Shown piece after piece: positions 17,578-25,719 of a DNA stretch of 64,000 nucleotides. The notes below the pieces were generated by a model. It searched no databases, had not been told where the DNA came from, and saw only the letters and a list, made by a program, of their open reading frames with translations. The stretch lies in NCBI GenBank assembly GCA_052400685.1, contig JBQTGJ010000001.1. One strand, given 5' to 3'. The translations under genes and the position numbers were made by a program. Source of the DNA: CAZHHH01 sp052400685. GTDB taxonomy: Bacteria; Bacteroidota; Bacteroidia; Bacteroidales; Marinilabiliaceae. How positions within the stretch are numbered: position 1 is the first letter of the stretch; each line of letters begins with the position of its first letter.

Positions 17578-18816
17578 TTACAGAGCGGGGATTTTACCAG
17601 CTTCACTGGCCCATGTCCAACCATTAAAGACCGACAAATCGATATCAGACGCTTTAGCAGGGGCTGAAGCAGCAGTAACACCAGTGGGGACGTCACCGTT
17701 AACATAGTCAGCTAAAGCAGCGGCATCTACATCCAAAACAACACCAGTAAAAGAAGTAACGCCTGCTTCAAAAATTACACGATTAATTTGCTGACCTTCT
17801 TTAATGCCGGTAATAAATACATTTTCGAATGTAACACTGGTGTTATCATCCGTATTGATAAGATCTTCAGATACACGCTCGTAGTCATCGTCGCTGGCGA
17901 CAACCACCCCATTTTTAATGGTAAAAGCACCATAATCAGCAGTTCCTTCAGGACCATCCAATTCGAAGTTGTGACCGGCAGGTGACAGCACAAGGAAGTT
18001 GCTGATTGTACCGGTATAAGACATATCAGCGTCGATACCATCATCACCCACATTCCAAACCAACAGGTTAGTCACGTTGACAGTACCACCAAACCATTCA
18101 ACGCCATCGTCCTGGTTTGACACTATTTCAATATGATCGATCGTAGTACCTGAGCCAACACCACCTAAGGTAAGACCATTAATTTCGTTCCCGGAACCGA
18201 TGTTTGTGCCACCATGCCGAATGGAGACATACCTCAGAACACCTGAGTTATCATCTAAAACACTACCACCATATAAACCGTTGGGATCAGAAGTTGGAAT
18301 ACCTTCCACTTGCAACTCACTGGCATCTGCCGTATTATCTTCATTGGAAGCAGAAATACGCGATTTACCAAGAATAATAACACCACCCCAAAGACCATTA
18401 ACATCGGGATCGAGGTTTGGACTACCAAAATCACCTGCTGCAACATCTTCAGGTGTAATCTCATCATTAACAGCGGTAAAAATAATAGGAGCAGCCGCAG
18501 TTCCTTCAGCCATCAATTTGCCACCTCGGGCTACTAATAAAGCCGTCGCATTAGCACCGGTACCGGATTGACCTTTAATAACCGTTCCAGGTTCAATGGT
18601 AAGAGTTGCCTGGTCGACTACCGTAATACGTCCACCCAATTCGTAAACATGATCTTTGGTCCAGGTTGTATTTTCAGTAATATTCTCAGTCACGACTAAA
18701 TTTCCGCTTGCTTGACCAGGATCGTCAGTATTGTTATTATCCTCATCGCATGCGGTAAAAGAAAAAACCACGCCAACAGCTAATAAAAAGCTTAAGAATT
18801 TTAATTGATTTTTCAT
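17578..18816 (-). CDS. Surface lipoprotein with right-handed beta-helix repeats
   Basis: A 412-residue lipoprotein: lipobox FTAC at about residues 20-23, then DEDNNNTDD, an acidic stretch that in Bacteroidetes favours export to the cell surface. The rest has repeated short strands such as GTVIKGQSGTGANATALLVARGG and GLWGGVIILGKSRIS, and TIDHIEIVSNQDDGVEWFGGTVN, as in parallel beta-helix proteins of the pectate-lyase fold; no lyase active site is obvious. It is the first gene of a unit with the TonB receptor, so it may act as the receptor's surface partner. This family is widespread and mostly called hypothetical. A Pho-box-like cluster lies 92-128 bp upstream. Confidence 0.72.
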   Translation of the reverse strand: MKNQLKFLSFLLAVGVVFSFTACDEDNNNTDDPGQASGNLVVTENITENTTWTKDHVYELGGRITVVDQATLTIEPGTVIKGQSGTGANATALLVARGGKLMAEGTAAAPIIFTAVNDEITPEDVAAGDFGSPNLDPDVNGLWGGVIILGKSRISASNEDNTADASELQVEGIPTSDPNGLYGGSVLDDNSGVLRYVSIRHGGTNIGSGNEINGLTLGGVGSGTTIDHIEIVSNQDDGVEWFGGTVNVTNLLVWNVGDDGIDADMSYTGTISNFLVLSPAGHNFELDGPEGTADYGAFTIKNGVVVASDDDYERVSEDLINTDDNTSVTFENVFITGIKEGQQINRVIFEAGVTSFTGVVLDVDAAALADYVNGDVPTGVTAASAPAKASDIDLSVFNGWTWASEAGKIPAL

Positions 18817-18907
18817 CTCTTCAATTTTTGGTTTATTTGTTTGTTTTAAACATCACAAAAAAAGAGGAATAGAATTGCCTGAACTTTAAGGGAGCTTTAA
18901 GTGTGTA

Positions 18908-18944
18908 TTAACAAAACAGAAGGGTGATTAACAATGAATTAACA
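18908..18944 (-). promoter_or_regulatory. Candidate Pho-box cluster upstream of the lipoprotein-receptor unit
   Basis: TTAACA occurs at 18908-18913, 18928-18933 and 18939-18944. The last two are exactly 11 bp apart (TTAACA-ATGAA-TTAACA). In the direction of the gene they read TGTTAA repeats, the same motif as at 9343-9359. No PhoB-binding consensus is established here for this organism; the call rests on repeat spacing and on genes of the phosphate module nearby. Confidence 0.45.
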
Positions 18945-19351
18945 TTGGAATTTGTTGTCGACAAAAAAAACACTTTTTTTGATCGCTTATCTCAAAATAA
19001 ACATTTACACCAGTAAACTCATAATTTCCGAGTTACGTGCACCTTGAATATGAACACTTCTCATAACGCACTGGCGTTTTCGTGCTTTTGCTATTACTGT
19101 ATGAAAGCCTCGAAAATTAAGCTTTCTTATCTGCCACAGAACTGTTCGGGCAAGCACGACTTACGGGATAATGTATATCTTTGCATATAAGTGATGTGAT
19201 TCGTATTACGGCGCTTAGACGAAGGCTATGTTGAGTATGTTAAAGTCCTGACTCTAAGTTACACATGCTCTTAAAGTTGCTATTTGCGACGGTATATTCA
19301 CATTTTTCGAACTGTGGATGCTCCAAATTTGAACTTAAGCAGTAACATCTT
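18945..19351. other. Intergenic, no gene recognised
   Basis: The region between the divergent lipoprotein gene and the small membrane protein gene has only short frames. It must hold the promoter of the latter. Parts such as CTCATAACGCACTGGCG vaguely recall the intergenic repeat but are too diverged to call. Confidence 0.35.
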
Positions 19352-19792
19352 ATGGACAAGTTAATCGTGATATTATCCAGTACCTGGAAATTTGCCGCTA
19401 CGTTCCCGGTAGCTGTCTATGGTTTTAAAATGTCGTTTACTCAAACCATTCTTTACACAAATATAGGAGGAGTATTTGGTATTGTTGCCTCGGGCCTGTT
19501 ATCAAAAGGATTAATAAAACTCTATATAGCTTTTTGGCCCAAAAAGTTAAAAAGGAAACCCAGAAAAAAATTTACAAAAAGTAACAGGCGTTTGGTCCGA
19601 TTAAAAACCAAATACGGGTTGCATGGCATTGTTTTTTTGACACCTGTATTGTTATCCATCCCAGTTGGAACATTTTTAGTTACAAAATATTATAAAAAGA
19701 CTATTTTAAATTATTTGTATTTGCTTACTGCACAGATAATATGGTCGGTTATTTATACTTTTTTCTATATCAAAATTAAAGGCATTTTTTGA
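19352..19792 (+). CDS. Small multi-spanning membrane protein (small multidrug export-like)
   Basis: A 146-residue inner-membrane protein with about four hydrophobic helices. A very basic loop (KKLKRKPRKKFTKSNRRLVRLKTKYG, about 65-90) sits in the middle. The sequence following it, GLHGIVFLTPVLLSIPVGTFL, matches the pattern of the Bacteroidetes 'putative small multi-drug export' family, in which the loop precedes a helix with LTPxLLxIPxG. That family name does not rest on proven transport. No partner gene is close by. Confidence 0.6.
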   Translation: MDKLIVILSSTWKFAATFPVAVYGFKMSFTQTILYTNIGGVFGIVASGLLSKGLIKLYIAFWPKKLKRKPRKKFTKSNRRLVRLKTKYGLHGIVFLTPVLLSIPVGTFLVTKYYKKTILNYLYLLTAQIIWSVIYTFFYIKIKGIF

Positions 19793-19855
19793 TTTGAAGG
19801 AACCTCAAAATTGAATTTGACAACCAAATAAATGGTCGTTAATTGTTACAGTACT

Positions 19856-20677
19856 TTACAGATCGTTTAGCGTGCTTTTAATGGTAAGCTCGTTATTACT
19901 CTTTTTTGCTATTGATCCCAAAAGATCCGGAATGTAATATTCGCTAAATCCAGCCAACACAGAGATTGAATAATGAACAAAAATATTCCCGGTTTCCTCT
20001 ATAAATCCGAATACCAGGTTGGATTTAATAAGTACATAAACTATCAGACTGGAGATCATGGCTATGGAAATGCGGGAGATGGCAATCCATATCTGAAGGT
20101 ACTGGTTGTAGAATAATTCGAAATCGAGTTTGTTGATCTTTAATGATACCGAAATTAATCCGCCAAAGCTCCCAAATGTCGCAAGCAGGAATAAACTTGC
20201 CAGTTTATTATTTAAAAGATCAAGACTATGAATTGTGCAACATATCACAATATTCATCATGACGATGGCGACACAGCTCAACAGATAAACAATTTTATTT
20301 TTCGTGATCTTTTCATTTTCAAGGGTAACAATAACTGAATTAAGGAGTAACTCAGCCTGCTTAACGTTATTATCCAGACAATTGGCTATTGCTGTGGCTA
20401 GTTTTTGTGCATACTTGCGTCGCTTACGTTTGGATGACATGTAATCCTCAAACCTAATGATTAAAGGATTTAGTTTTGAAATATTTTTAACATTGTCATC
20501 AATGGAGTTCCGGACGATCCTGTTAACGACACCGTTTTTTTTAACCTCATACAGTAAGTAATCTTCAGTAGCACAATAAATGGCTGTGATTTTTTCATTA
20601 TTCAGGTCCAAATCGCCGATGTCAAATTGATAAAAGGGTTTAGTATCCATGTCAGTAGGGCTTGGTTTATATTTCAA
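19856..20677 (-). CDS. Four-helix membrane protein of unknown function
   Basis: 273 residues, no family recognised. The first ~145 residues are soluble and charged, with a basic patch SSKRKRRKYAQKLATAIANC. Four hydrophobic segments follow (about 148-170, 178-198, 212-234 and 241-260), after which a short polar tail ends the protein. There is no signal peptide, so the N-terminal domain is probably cytosolic. The gene stands alone, converging on the small membrane protein gene with a 63-bp gap. Its character suits an accessory or defence-adjacent gene, but nothing in it proves a function. Confidence 0.55.
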   Translation of the reverse strand: MKYKPSPTDMDTKPFYQFDIGDLDLNNEKITAIYCATEDYLLYEVKKNGVVNRIVRNSIDDNVKNISKLNPLIIRFEDYMSSKRKRRKYAQKLATAIANCLDNNVKQAELLLNSVIVTLENEKITKNKIVYLLSCVAIVMMNIVICCTIHSLDLLNNKLASLFLLATFGSFGGLISVSLKINKLDFELFYNQYLQIWIAISRISIAMISSLIVYVLIKSNLVFGFIEETGNIFVHYSISVLAGFSEYYIPDLLGSIAKKSNNELTIKSTLNDL

Positions 20678-21295
20678 TCTAATTTCTTTTTAAAATGCTT
20701 AATTCAGATTCCTTCGGGGGGTGCTGCTTTTATATTTCAAATTATTGGTTTACTGATATAAAAAGTGAAATCCGTTAATGATATTTCCGGCCAAATGAAA
20801 GTCGACAGCCGCCGCGGACATCTGACAGCCGCATTGAAACTAAACATTGTCACTAATTTGTTTCATATGTTTATAATTTGTTTTTCAGTTGCCATATGGA
20901 ACTCGCCGGAATTAATCATCTTCTTGTGTGCGATATAATTGCCATGGCTCGTTTCATTACTATGGGTGACATTTAAAAGTTGCAACAAAAATCATAACCG
21001 AATTGTAATTCATTGCCTAAACGTATCATTATTTTTATATGTGCCGCCATTAGTTTTACAATCCAATTGCTGTAAATGTCCAAAATTGAAACGGCCTTAC
21101 GATGATTTTAATAAAACTAATCGTCTAATTTACTGAAAATTAATAATTATCAAAAAAATAAATGGAAGAGCTAATATTCTGAATAGAAATAATAATGAGG
21201 TGGAAAAAACGATGTTAAAACCCATTATGCAGGTTTTATTGGATTGATAAAAATACCAACGCTGCTTTTGTTAAAATAATAGACAGACGTCATTG
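20678..21295. other. Long intergenic stretch, no intact gene
   Basis: The spacer between the minus-strand membrane protein gene and the DUF1848 gene region is AT-rich. It holds only spurious short frames. It borders a small minus-strand coding remnant at 21296-21400. Confidence 0.4.
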
Positions 21296-21400
21296 TTAGA
21301 ATGATTCCTTTAAATTTGTTTCCCAATGGTCGTTTACATATTTTTCAATCTCCGTAAGCCTGAAAGGAACATTTTTGCCTGTTTCGACAAACAAACAAGC
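21296..21400 (-). pseudogene. Possible 3' remnant of a lost gene
   Basis: One minus-strand frame gives a protein-like tail of 34 residues (ACLFVETGKNVPFRL, then TEIEKYVNDHWETNL, then KESF and a stop), preceded directly by an in-frame stop and with no start. The amphipathic helix and residue use look like a real C-terminus. I do not recognise the family. It could be chance. Confidence 0.25.
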
Positions 21401-21505
21401 TTATGATGGATTACTATATTATTTGTTATCGCAATCGATAAAAGTTCAGTTACCATAGCATGAATGCTTCATTTTGGAACACTCCGGTGAAAAACACAAT
21501 AAATT

Positions 21506-22438
21506 ATGATTCTAAGTGTAAGCAGACGAACCGATATTCCGGCTTTTTATTCCCAATGGTTTTACAACAGATTAAAAGAAGGCTATGTGTATGTTCGTAA
21601 CCCCATCAATAGAAATGCCATCAGCAAAATAAGATTAAATCCGGAGGTGATCGATTGCATCGTTTTTTGGACAAAGAATCCATCCGCCTTTTTTATGGAA
21701 AATCTGGACGCTGTTTCACCCATCCCCTATTACGTTCAATTTACAATTACCCCATACGATGCTTCGATAGAACCCAATGTTCCCGGAGAGAATGAGGTGA
21801 TCCACAACTTTATCCGGTTATCAGATAAAATTGGCAGAGAAAGAGTCATCTGGCGATATGATCCCATACTGCTTAGTGAAACCTATTCCATTAAATACCA
21901 TACAGCTTCTTTCGAAGCATTGGCCAAACAACTAAGCCCATATACCGATAAATGCATCGTCAGCTTTGTTGATTTTTATAAAAAATGTGTGCCCAGATTA
22001 AAAAAAGTCTCTGTGCGACAGCCAACATCGGCGGAGGTGATAGAGTTATATACCCTATTAAAACAGATAGCCGACGCCTATGATCTGGTCATTGAATCCT
22101 GTGCTGAGTCGCGTGATGTTTCATCCACAGGGATAAAGAATGGCAAATGCATTGACGATGTGCTCATTGAGAAAATAACGGGAAAAAAAGTAAAAGCTAA
22201 AAAGGACAGAAACCAAAGAGGCTTCTGCCATTGCATTGAAAGCATTGATATTGGCGAATATAATACGTGTAAACATAATTGTCTGTATTGCTATGCCAAT
22301 TACAATAACACAAAAGTTCTTGCAAACTCAGGACTTCATAACAATAAGACGCCTCTTTTAATCGGAGCGGTTCGCAATACGGACATTATAAGGGAACGGA
22401 GGGTGTATACGCTATTGGAGAGTTCATTATTCGATTAA
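21506..22438 (+). CDS. DUF1848 family protein with C-terminal iron-sulfur-type cysteine cluster
   Basis: 310 residues, cytosolic. It opens with MILSVSRRTDIPAFYSQWF and later GYVYVRNP, the hallmark of DUF1848, and continues VFWTKNPSAF ... RVIWRYDPI, as in the family. The C-terminal part has GFCHCIESID followed by CKHNCLYCYANY (about 243-270). The CxxxCxxC spacing is that of radical-SAM [4Fe-4S] binding, though here at the C-terminus and together with a CxC pair. The family is uncharacterised; a redox or radical role is inferred. The gene is bounded by intergenic repeats on its 3' side, and its start ATG is the first in frame. Confidence 0.82.
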   Translation: MILSVSRRTDIPAFYSQWFYNRLKEGYVYVRNPINRNAISKIRLNPEVIDCIVFWTKNPSAFFMENLDAVSPIPYYVQFTITPYDASIEPNVPGENEVIHNFIRLSDKIGRERVIWRYDPILLSETYSIKYHTASFEALAKQLSPYTDKCIVSFVDFYKKCVPRLKKVSVRQPTSAEVIELYTLLKQIADAYDLVIESCAESRDVSSTGIKNGKCIDDVLIEKITGKKVKAKKDRNQRGFCHCIESIDIGEYNTCKHNCLYCYANYNNTKVLANSGLHNNKTPLLIGAVRNTDIIRERRVYTLLESSLFD

Positions 22439-22443
22439 ATAAA

Positions 22444-22580
22444 ATTTGATATAAAGCCCAACTTCTGCGTTACGCTTGCCATAAAAACAGTCATTTACGA
22501 AAAGTAAACTCCTTTATTTTTATGACATCGCAAGCCTTGAATTTGAACTTTATAGTCAAACTTCCGATTTCATGGACAGG
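22444..22580 (+). repeat. Palindromic MITE-like repeat, first of a tandem pair
   Basis: The element runs from TTTGATATAAAGCCCAACTTC through CATTTACGAAAAGTAAAC and TTTTTATGACATCGCAAGCC to CATGGACAGG. Arms pair imperfectly around the TTTAC-GAAAA-GTAAA centre. It lies just after the DUF1848 stop codon, between convergent genes. Confidence 0.8.
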
Positions 22581-22588
22581 CATTTAAA

Positions 22589-22664
22589 AGTGTTTGTCTA
22601 TGTTTATAAAGCCCAACTTCTGCGTTACGCTTGCCATAAAATAGTCATTTACGAAAAGTAAACT
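22589..22664 (+). repeat. Half copy of the palindromic repeat, second of a tandem pair
   Basis: AGTGTTTGTCTATG is followed by TTTATAAAGCCCAACTTCTG and the CATTTACGAAAAGTAAAC centre, after which homology stops. Only the left arm and centre remain. It starts about 145 bp after its neighbour. Confidence 0.75.
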
Positions 22665-22677
22665 GACTTCGTCTTAA

Positions 22678-22700
22678 AGCAGAATCAAAGCAATTCTGCT
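22678..22700 (-). terminator. Short hairpin overlapping the stop codon of the 22.7-24.0 kb gene
   Basis: AGCAGAAT / ATTCTGCT with a 7-base loop; on the minus strand it is followed by TTTAAG. It is a weak terminator candidate, and the adjoining palindromic repeat may add to it. Confidence 0.35.
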
Positions 22701-24024
22701 ATAAATTTGCGGCAATAGCTTTGCCTCTGCGTATACTACATTCGCCAGTCCTTTGATTTTTATGATATTGTAATTCTGGAATCATCATTTCGTTTGCTTC
22801 CTCTGTTTTCATCTCATCACCATTAATTTCCAGATAGTCCATAATCGTATGAGCGATGTCTTCTGTTTCTACATTCTGCTTCATAATGTTTAATGGCAGT
22901 TCAAACAGACTGGAACACCCAGTCTGAGAAAATAAATTGACCAATTGCTTATCCTCTTTTAGATCGGAATAGACAAAGGTGCTTAACTTGTCTATGCCCA
23001 GGTACTTTTTATCTGTTTTTTGAATCCCTAATTGATCGTATAGTTGGTCCCCCTCAGGAGTTCCATTATTGGTTAACAACAAAAACGTTGTGATTACTAT
23101 AATACCCTCGGTATATTCATAGGCCAAATAGCCTAACTTCTTTTTTTCCACGCGAAATTCTATCAAATTCTGCCCTCTTTTATTTGTAACCGTTGAAACA
23201 TCCATTAAATTATTGATTAAACTAAGATGAATAATACCCCATCCAATACAATCCAACCTTTCCTTAAGACGGTTTAGCGCATGTTCCTGAATATATATAT
23301 CTATTTTTAAATCATTAAAAGAACTTGCTATTCCAATATTTACGGGATGAGTATAAGACCAAAAGATCTCCCCATTAACAGGAAACCCCACTCTATAAGC
23401 CGGTCGTTTTTTATTATCTAAGCTTACTTTTAAAACCTCGGGCCTAAGAACATTTACATAATAACAATTAAAGAGGGTAGGAGGAAACCCGGGAACCATT
23501 ACGAAATCAAATTTGAATATGGTAAATCCCAAATTGGAACAGCTGAAAACATTGGAAGATATTCTGGCCAGTTGCTGTGCTATATCAACAGGCTCCCGAT
23601 CGGCATATTCCATAAAGGGTTTAAAACCATTTATTATCTCATCTCTGTTTTTACAATTATCATCCAAATTGCGTATTAAAAAGCGCAATGGTTCACCCAC
23701 CAAATAATAATCATAAAGGGAAACATCAGGTCCGTTTCCATAACTGCTTAACATTGTCTTTTTTAATTGTTGACACGTATAGGTTCTTAAACACTTTAGA
23801 AATCTAGCCGGAAGACGTTCGCCTTCAGCAGGCATTACCGTCAATGGTTTCGTCCTTATCTTAAATAGAATATCAAGCTCTTTACGAGGTATAAGGTTAT
23901 ACGCTTCTTCTACGTTAAAAGCTTTAACCAATTCCGTGGTCTTACATTTTAGGTCTTTTACCGGATAACCCTTATTTGCTTTAACAGCAACTTTATGTTT
24001 TCTTTTTCGTCTGGTTTTTGCCAT
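22699..24024 (-). CDS. Uncharacterised protein, 441 residues
   Basis: I do not recognise the family. The longer frame starts at 24072, but ATG at 24024 (MAKTRRKRKHKVAVKANKG) gives a more natural, very basic N-terminus. There is no signal peptide or membrane segment. Around the middle lies EHALNRLKERLD, a 'His-x3-Arg-x2-Glu-Arg' helix, with strands after it (NLIEFRVEKKKLGYLAYEYTEGIIVITTFLLL). That order recalls the RelE/DUF4258-like fold, but the link is weak. It follows the 24088-24633 gene by 63 bp on the same strand, probably as one transcript. No phage or transposon genes flank the pair. Confidence 0.6.
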   Translation of the reverse strand: MAKTRRKRKHKVAVKANKGYPVKDLKCKTTELVKAFNVEEAYNLIPRKELDILFKIRTKPLTVMPAEGERLPARFLKCLRTYTCQQLKKTMLSSYGNGPDVSLYDYYLVGEPLRFLIRNLDDNCKNRDEIINGFKPFMEYADREPVDIAQQLARISSNVFSCSNLGFTIFKFDFVMVPGFPPTLFNCYYVNVLRPEVLKVSLDNKKRPAYRVGFPVNGEIFWSYTHPVNIGIASSFNDLKIDIYIQEHALNRLKERLDCIGWGIIHLSLINNLMDVSTVTNKRGQNLIEFRVEKKKLGYLAYEYTEGIIVITTFLLLTNNGTPEGDQLYDQLGIQKTDKKYLGIDKLSTFVYSDLKEDKQLVNLFSQTGCSSLFELPLNIMKQNVETEDIAHTIMDYLEINGDEMKTEEANEMMIPELQYHKNQRTGECSIRRGKAIAANL

Positions 24025-24087
24025 CGTTTCAGATTTCGGAACTATTAAACAATAGATAGCTGGAGGGCACAAATCGGCCCATGATAT

Positions 24088-24633
24088 TTATGGAGAAGTG
24101 ATAATATTATCTAATCTTTGCATTTCATTATTGGTATCGATCTGATTCCAGATTGGAAAGTGATCGCTGAGCCCATAGATTCGCTTTGATGCGCTAACAT
24201 CAGGGAACAATTTTTCCAATAATGCGTCCCTGGCAAAATCTATCACACCGCCATGATCGGCAGGTAATCCTGTAAAATAAACCATTCTTTGATGGAGCAA
24301 AAACAGAGAGCGTTCATAGTTTACTCCCCTATCATTTTGCCAATCGCTTAAAACATATTCCCAATTAGTACCTGTATGTTTTAATATCTGTTTAAAGTCA
24401 CTGAAGTCTTCCCTCTCCTCTGTATTGGTTCTCAAATCGAATTGATGTAATATCTGTGCAATAAACACAATCCCATCTTCGCACCTGCTTTTGTTACCAA
24501 AATCACGAATATTCCATTTCGTCCTATTTAAACTTTCGTCTAACCGGGAAGATGGAATATCATATTCTTCGATGCGTTGAAAAAGTAGCTTTAACTTTTT
24601 AGAGGTTTTGGGAATAAGGTTAGAATAATGCAT
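24088..24633 (-). CDS. Uncharacterised protein with an EEP-nuclease-like C-terminal tail
   Basis: 181 residues, soluble, no signal peptide, no family recognised for the bulk. The last part reads IYGLSDHFPIWNQID...RLDNI. This resembles the C-terminal end of endonuclease/exonuclease/phosphatase proteins, where SDHxPxW contains the catalytic Asp-His pair. The upstream 130 residues do not show the rest of that fold (no visible Glu/Asp/Asn metal motifs in order). It may be a degenerate or recombined relative, or the match may be chance. It is the first gene of a two-gene unit with the 441-residue protein. Confidence 0.5.
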   Translation of the reverse strand: MHYSNLIPKTSKKLKLLFQRIEEYDIPSSRLDESLNRTKWNIRDFGNKSRCEDGIVFIAQILHQFDLRTNTEEREDFSDFKQILKHTGTNWEYVLSDWQNDRGVNYERSLFLLHQRMVYFTGLPADHGGVIDFARDALLEKLFPDVSASKRIYGLSDHFPIWNQIDTNNEMQRLDNIITSP

Positions 24634-24789
24634 ATCGTGGTTTTAATTTGCATTATGTAATTTCAAAATTTTTCTTTTAAAAGTCAATATATGAAGTCAT
24701 TAAAGTACGCAATACGATAAGCAAATCATTCAATAACAAAATATTACATCCTTATAAAATTTTTCTTAATCAGGAATTTACCCCTAATT

Positions 24790-24930
24790 AGTGTTTGTCT
24801 ATAAAGTCAACTTCTGCGTTATGCTTGTCATAAAAACAGTCATTTACGAAAAGTAAACTCCTTGATTTTAATGACTTCACAGGCCTTGAATTTGAACTTT
24901 ATATTTCAAACACTTAGTTTATGGACAGAC
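24790..24930 (+). repeat. Palindromic MITE-like repeat, first of a tandem pair (best copy)
   Basis: It starts AGTGTTTGTCTATAAAGTCA and ends TTAGTTTATGGACAGAC. The termini are near-perfect inverted repeats (GTYTGTCYATAAA). The centre is TTTACGAAAAGTAAA, flanked by GTCATAAAAACA on the left and TTTTAATGAC on the right. TCTAATTAG or CCTAATTAG lies immediately outside each end, which gives a short direct repeat. Confidence 0.85.
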
Positions 24931-24937
24931 TCTAATT

Positions 24938-25077
24938 AGTGTTTGTCTGTAAAGTCAACTACTGCGTTACGCTTTTCGTAAAAACAGTCATTTACGAAAA
25001 GTAAACTCCTTGATTTTTATGACTGTGCAAGCCTTGTGTTTGAACTTTTTGGCTCATACTGAGTTTCTGATTAGACA
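24938..25077 (+). repeat. Palindromic MITE-like repeat, second of a tandem pair
   Basis: Second copy at a 148-bp period, starting AGTGTTTGTCTGTAAAGTCA and ending CTGATTAGACA. It keeps the ACGAAAAGTAAACTCCTTGA core. Its right end has diverged. Confidence 0.8.
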
Positions 25078-25440
25078 TTATTTAATGCAGTTTGCGATGA
25101 AAAAAGTCGTGTTTTTTATATAAATGAAATCATGCTCAACTTAAATTTACTTCAGGCGGGCTTTGATAAAAGTTTCGATGATAAGTATGTTTTAAAGTAT
25201 TGGGTTACAAAGTTATTACATACATCTACCGTGATGGGAAGTATAAAGCCAAATAGGACTGATTTTATTGAATAGACAATGTTTTGAATGGGGCTCTCAA
25301 TGTTGTGTTTTAAGCCTTTTATAATTTTTGCAATTACGCCTTTGCTAAGCAGAAAATTAGAAATGCGTCATTAAATCTGTCTGCACGAAAAATAGTCGTT
25401 AAAAGTTTACATAATGTTATTGTGTCGAATGTTGAGTAAT
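25078..25440. other. Intergenic, one doubtful small frame
   Basis: A plus-strand frame of 47 codons (25132-25275, MLNLNLLQAGFDKSFDDKYV...) looks protein-like in composition but has no recognisable family. It may be a gene fragment next to the repeats. Otherwise nothing is seen. Confidence 0.3.
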
Positions 25441-25719
25441 CTAAATTTTACCACTAAGAATGGATTTTTCTTCCTGCCATGTTGTCCAATAAAAAATAGG
25501 GGTTAAACTAAGTTCACTTATGACTTTGAATGTTTTATTCACTATTTGTGTGGCACTGCTATGTTGAACAGTTTGAATGCTGTCATCGTGTTTTTTACCA
25601 GCATTTTTTTCGTCGATTTCTTTTGTATCCTCAATTTCTGGTAATAGTGCAAAGAGCTTCTCCCAATCGTTTCGGTTAATCATTGCTAAATATTTTGGAA
25701 ATTGTTCTAATTCTATCAT
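25441..25719 (-). CDS. Small DUF6508-like protein
   Basis: 92 residues, cytosolic. The start LEQFPKYLAMINRNDWEKLFALLPEIE and the end LSLTPIFYWTTWQEEKSIL match the two ends of DUF6508 proteins as I know them (…WgKLFdLlPEIE… and …LNLiPvFDWmaW…). The middle is a low-complexity charged linker, so this may be a slightly short member. The family has no known function and is often found among accessory genes. It is preceded by a 262-bp spacer, downstream of the polysaccharide locus. Confidence 0.55.
   Translation of the reverse strand: MIELEQFPKYLAMINRNDWEKLFALLPEIEDTKEIDEKNAGKKHDDSIQTVQHSSATQIVNKTFKVISELSLTPIFYWTTWQEEKSILSGKI

Noticed and set aside
20678..21505. Insertion sequence or prophage edge
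   Set aside because: No transposase, integrase or long inverted ends were seen in this spacer.
24790..25077. CRISPR array
   Set aside because: Two long repeats of about 140 bp in direct tandem, with almost no spacer, are not a CRISPR pattern, and no cas genes are nearby.
25132..25275. Small plus-strand gene
   Set aside because: 47 codons, protein-like in part, but no recognisable family or start signal; left as a doubtful frame in the intergenic entry.
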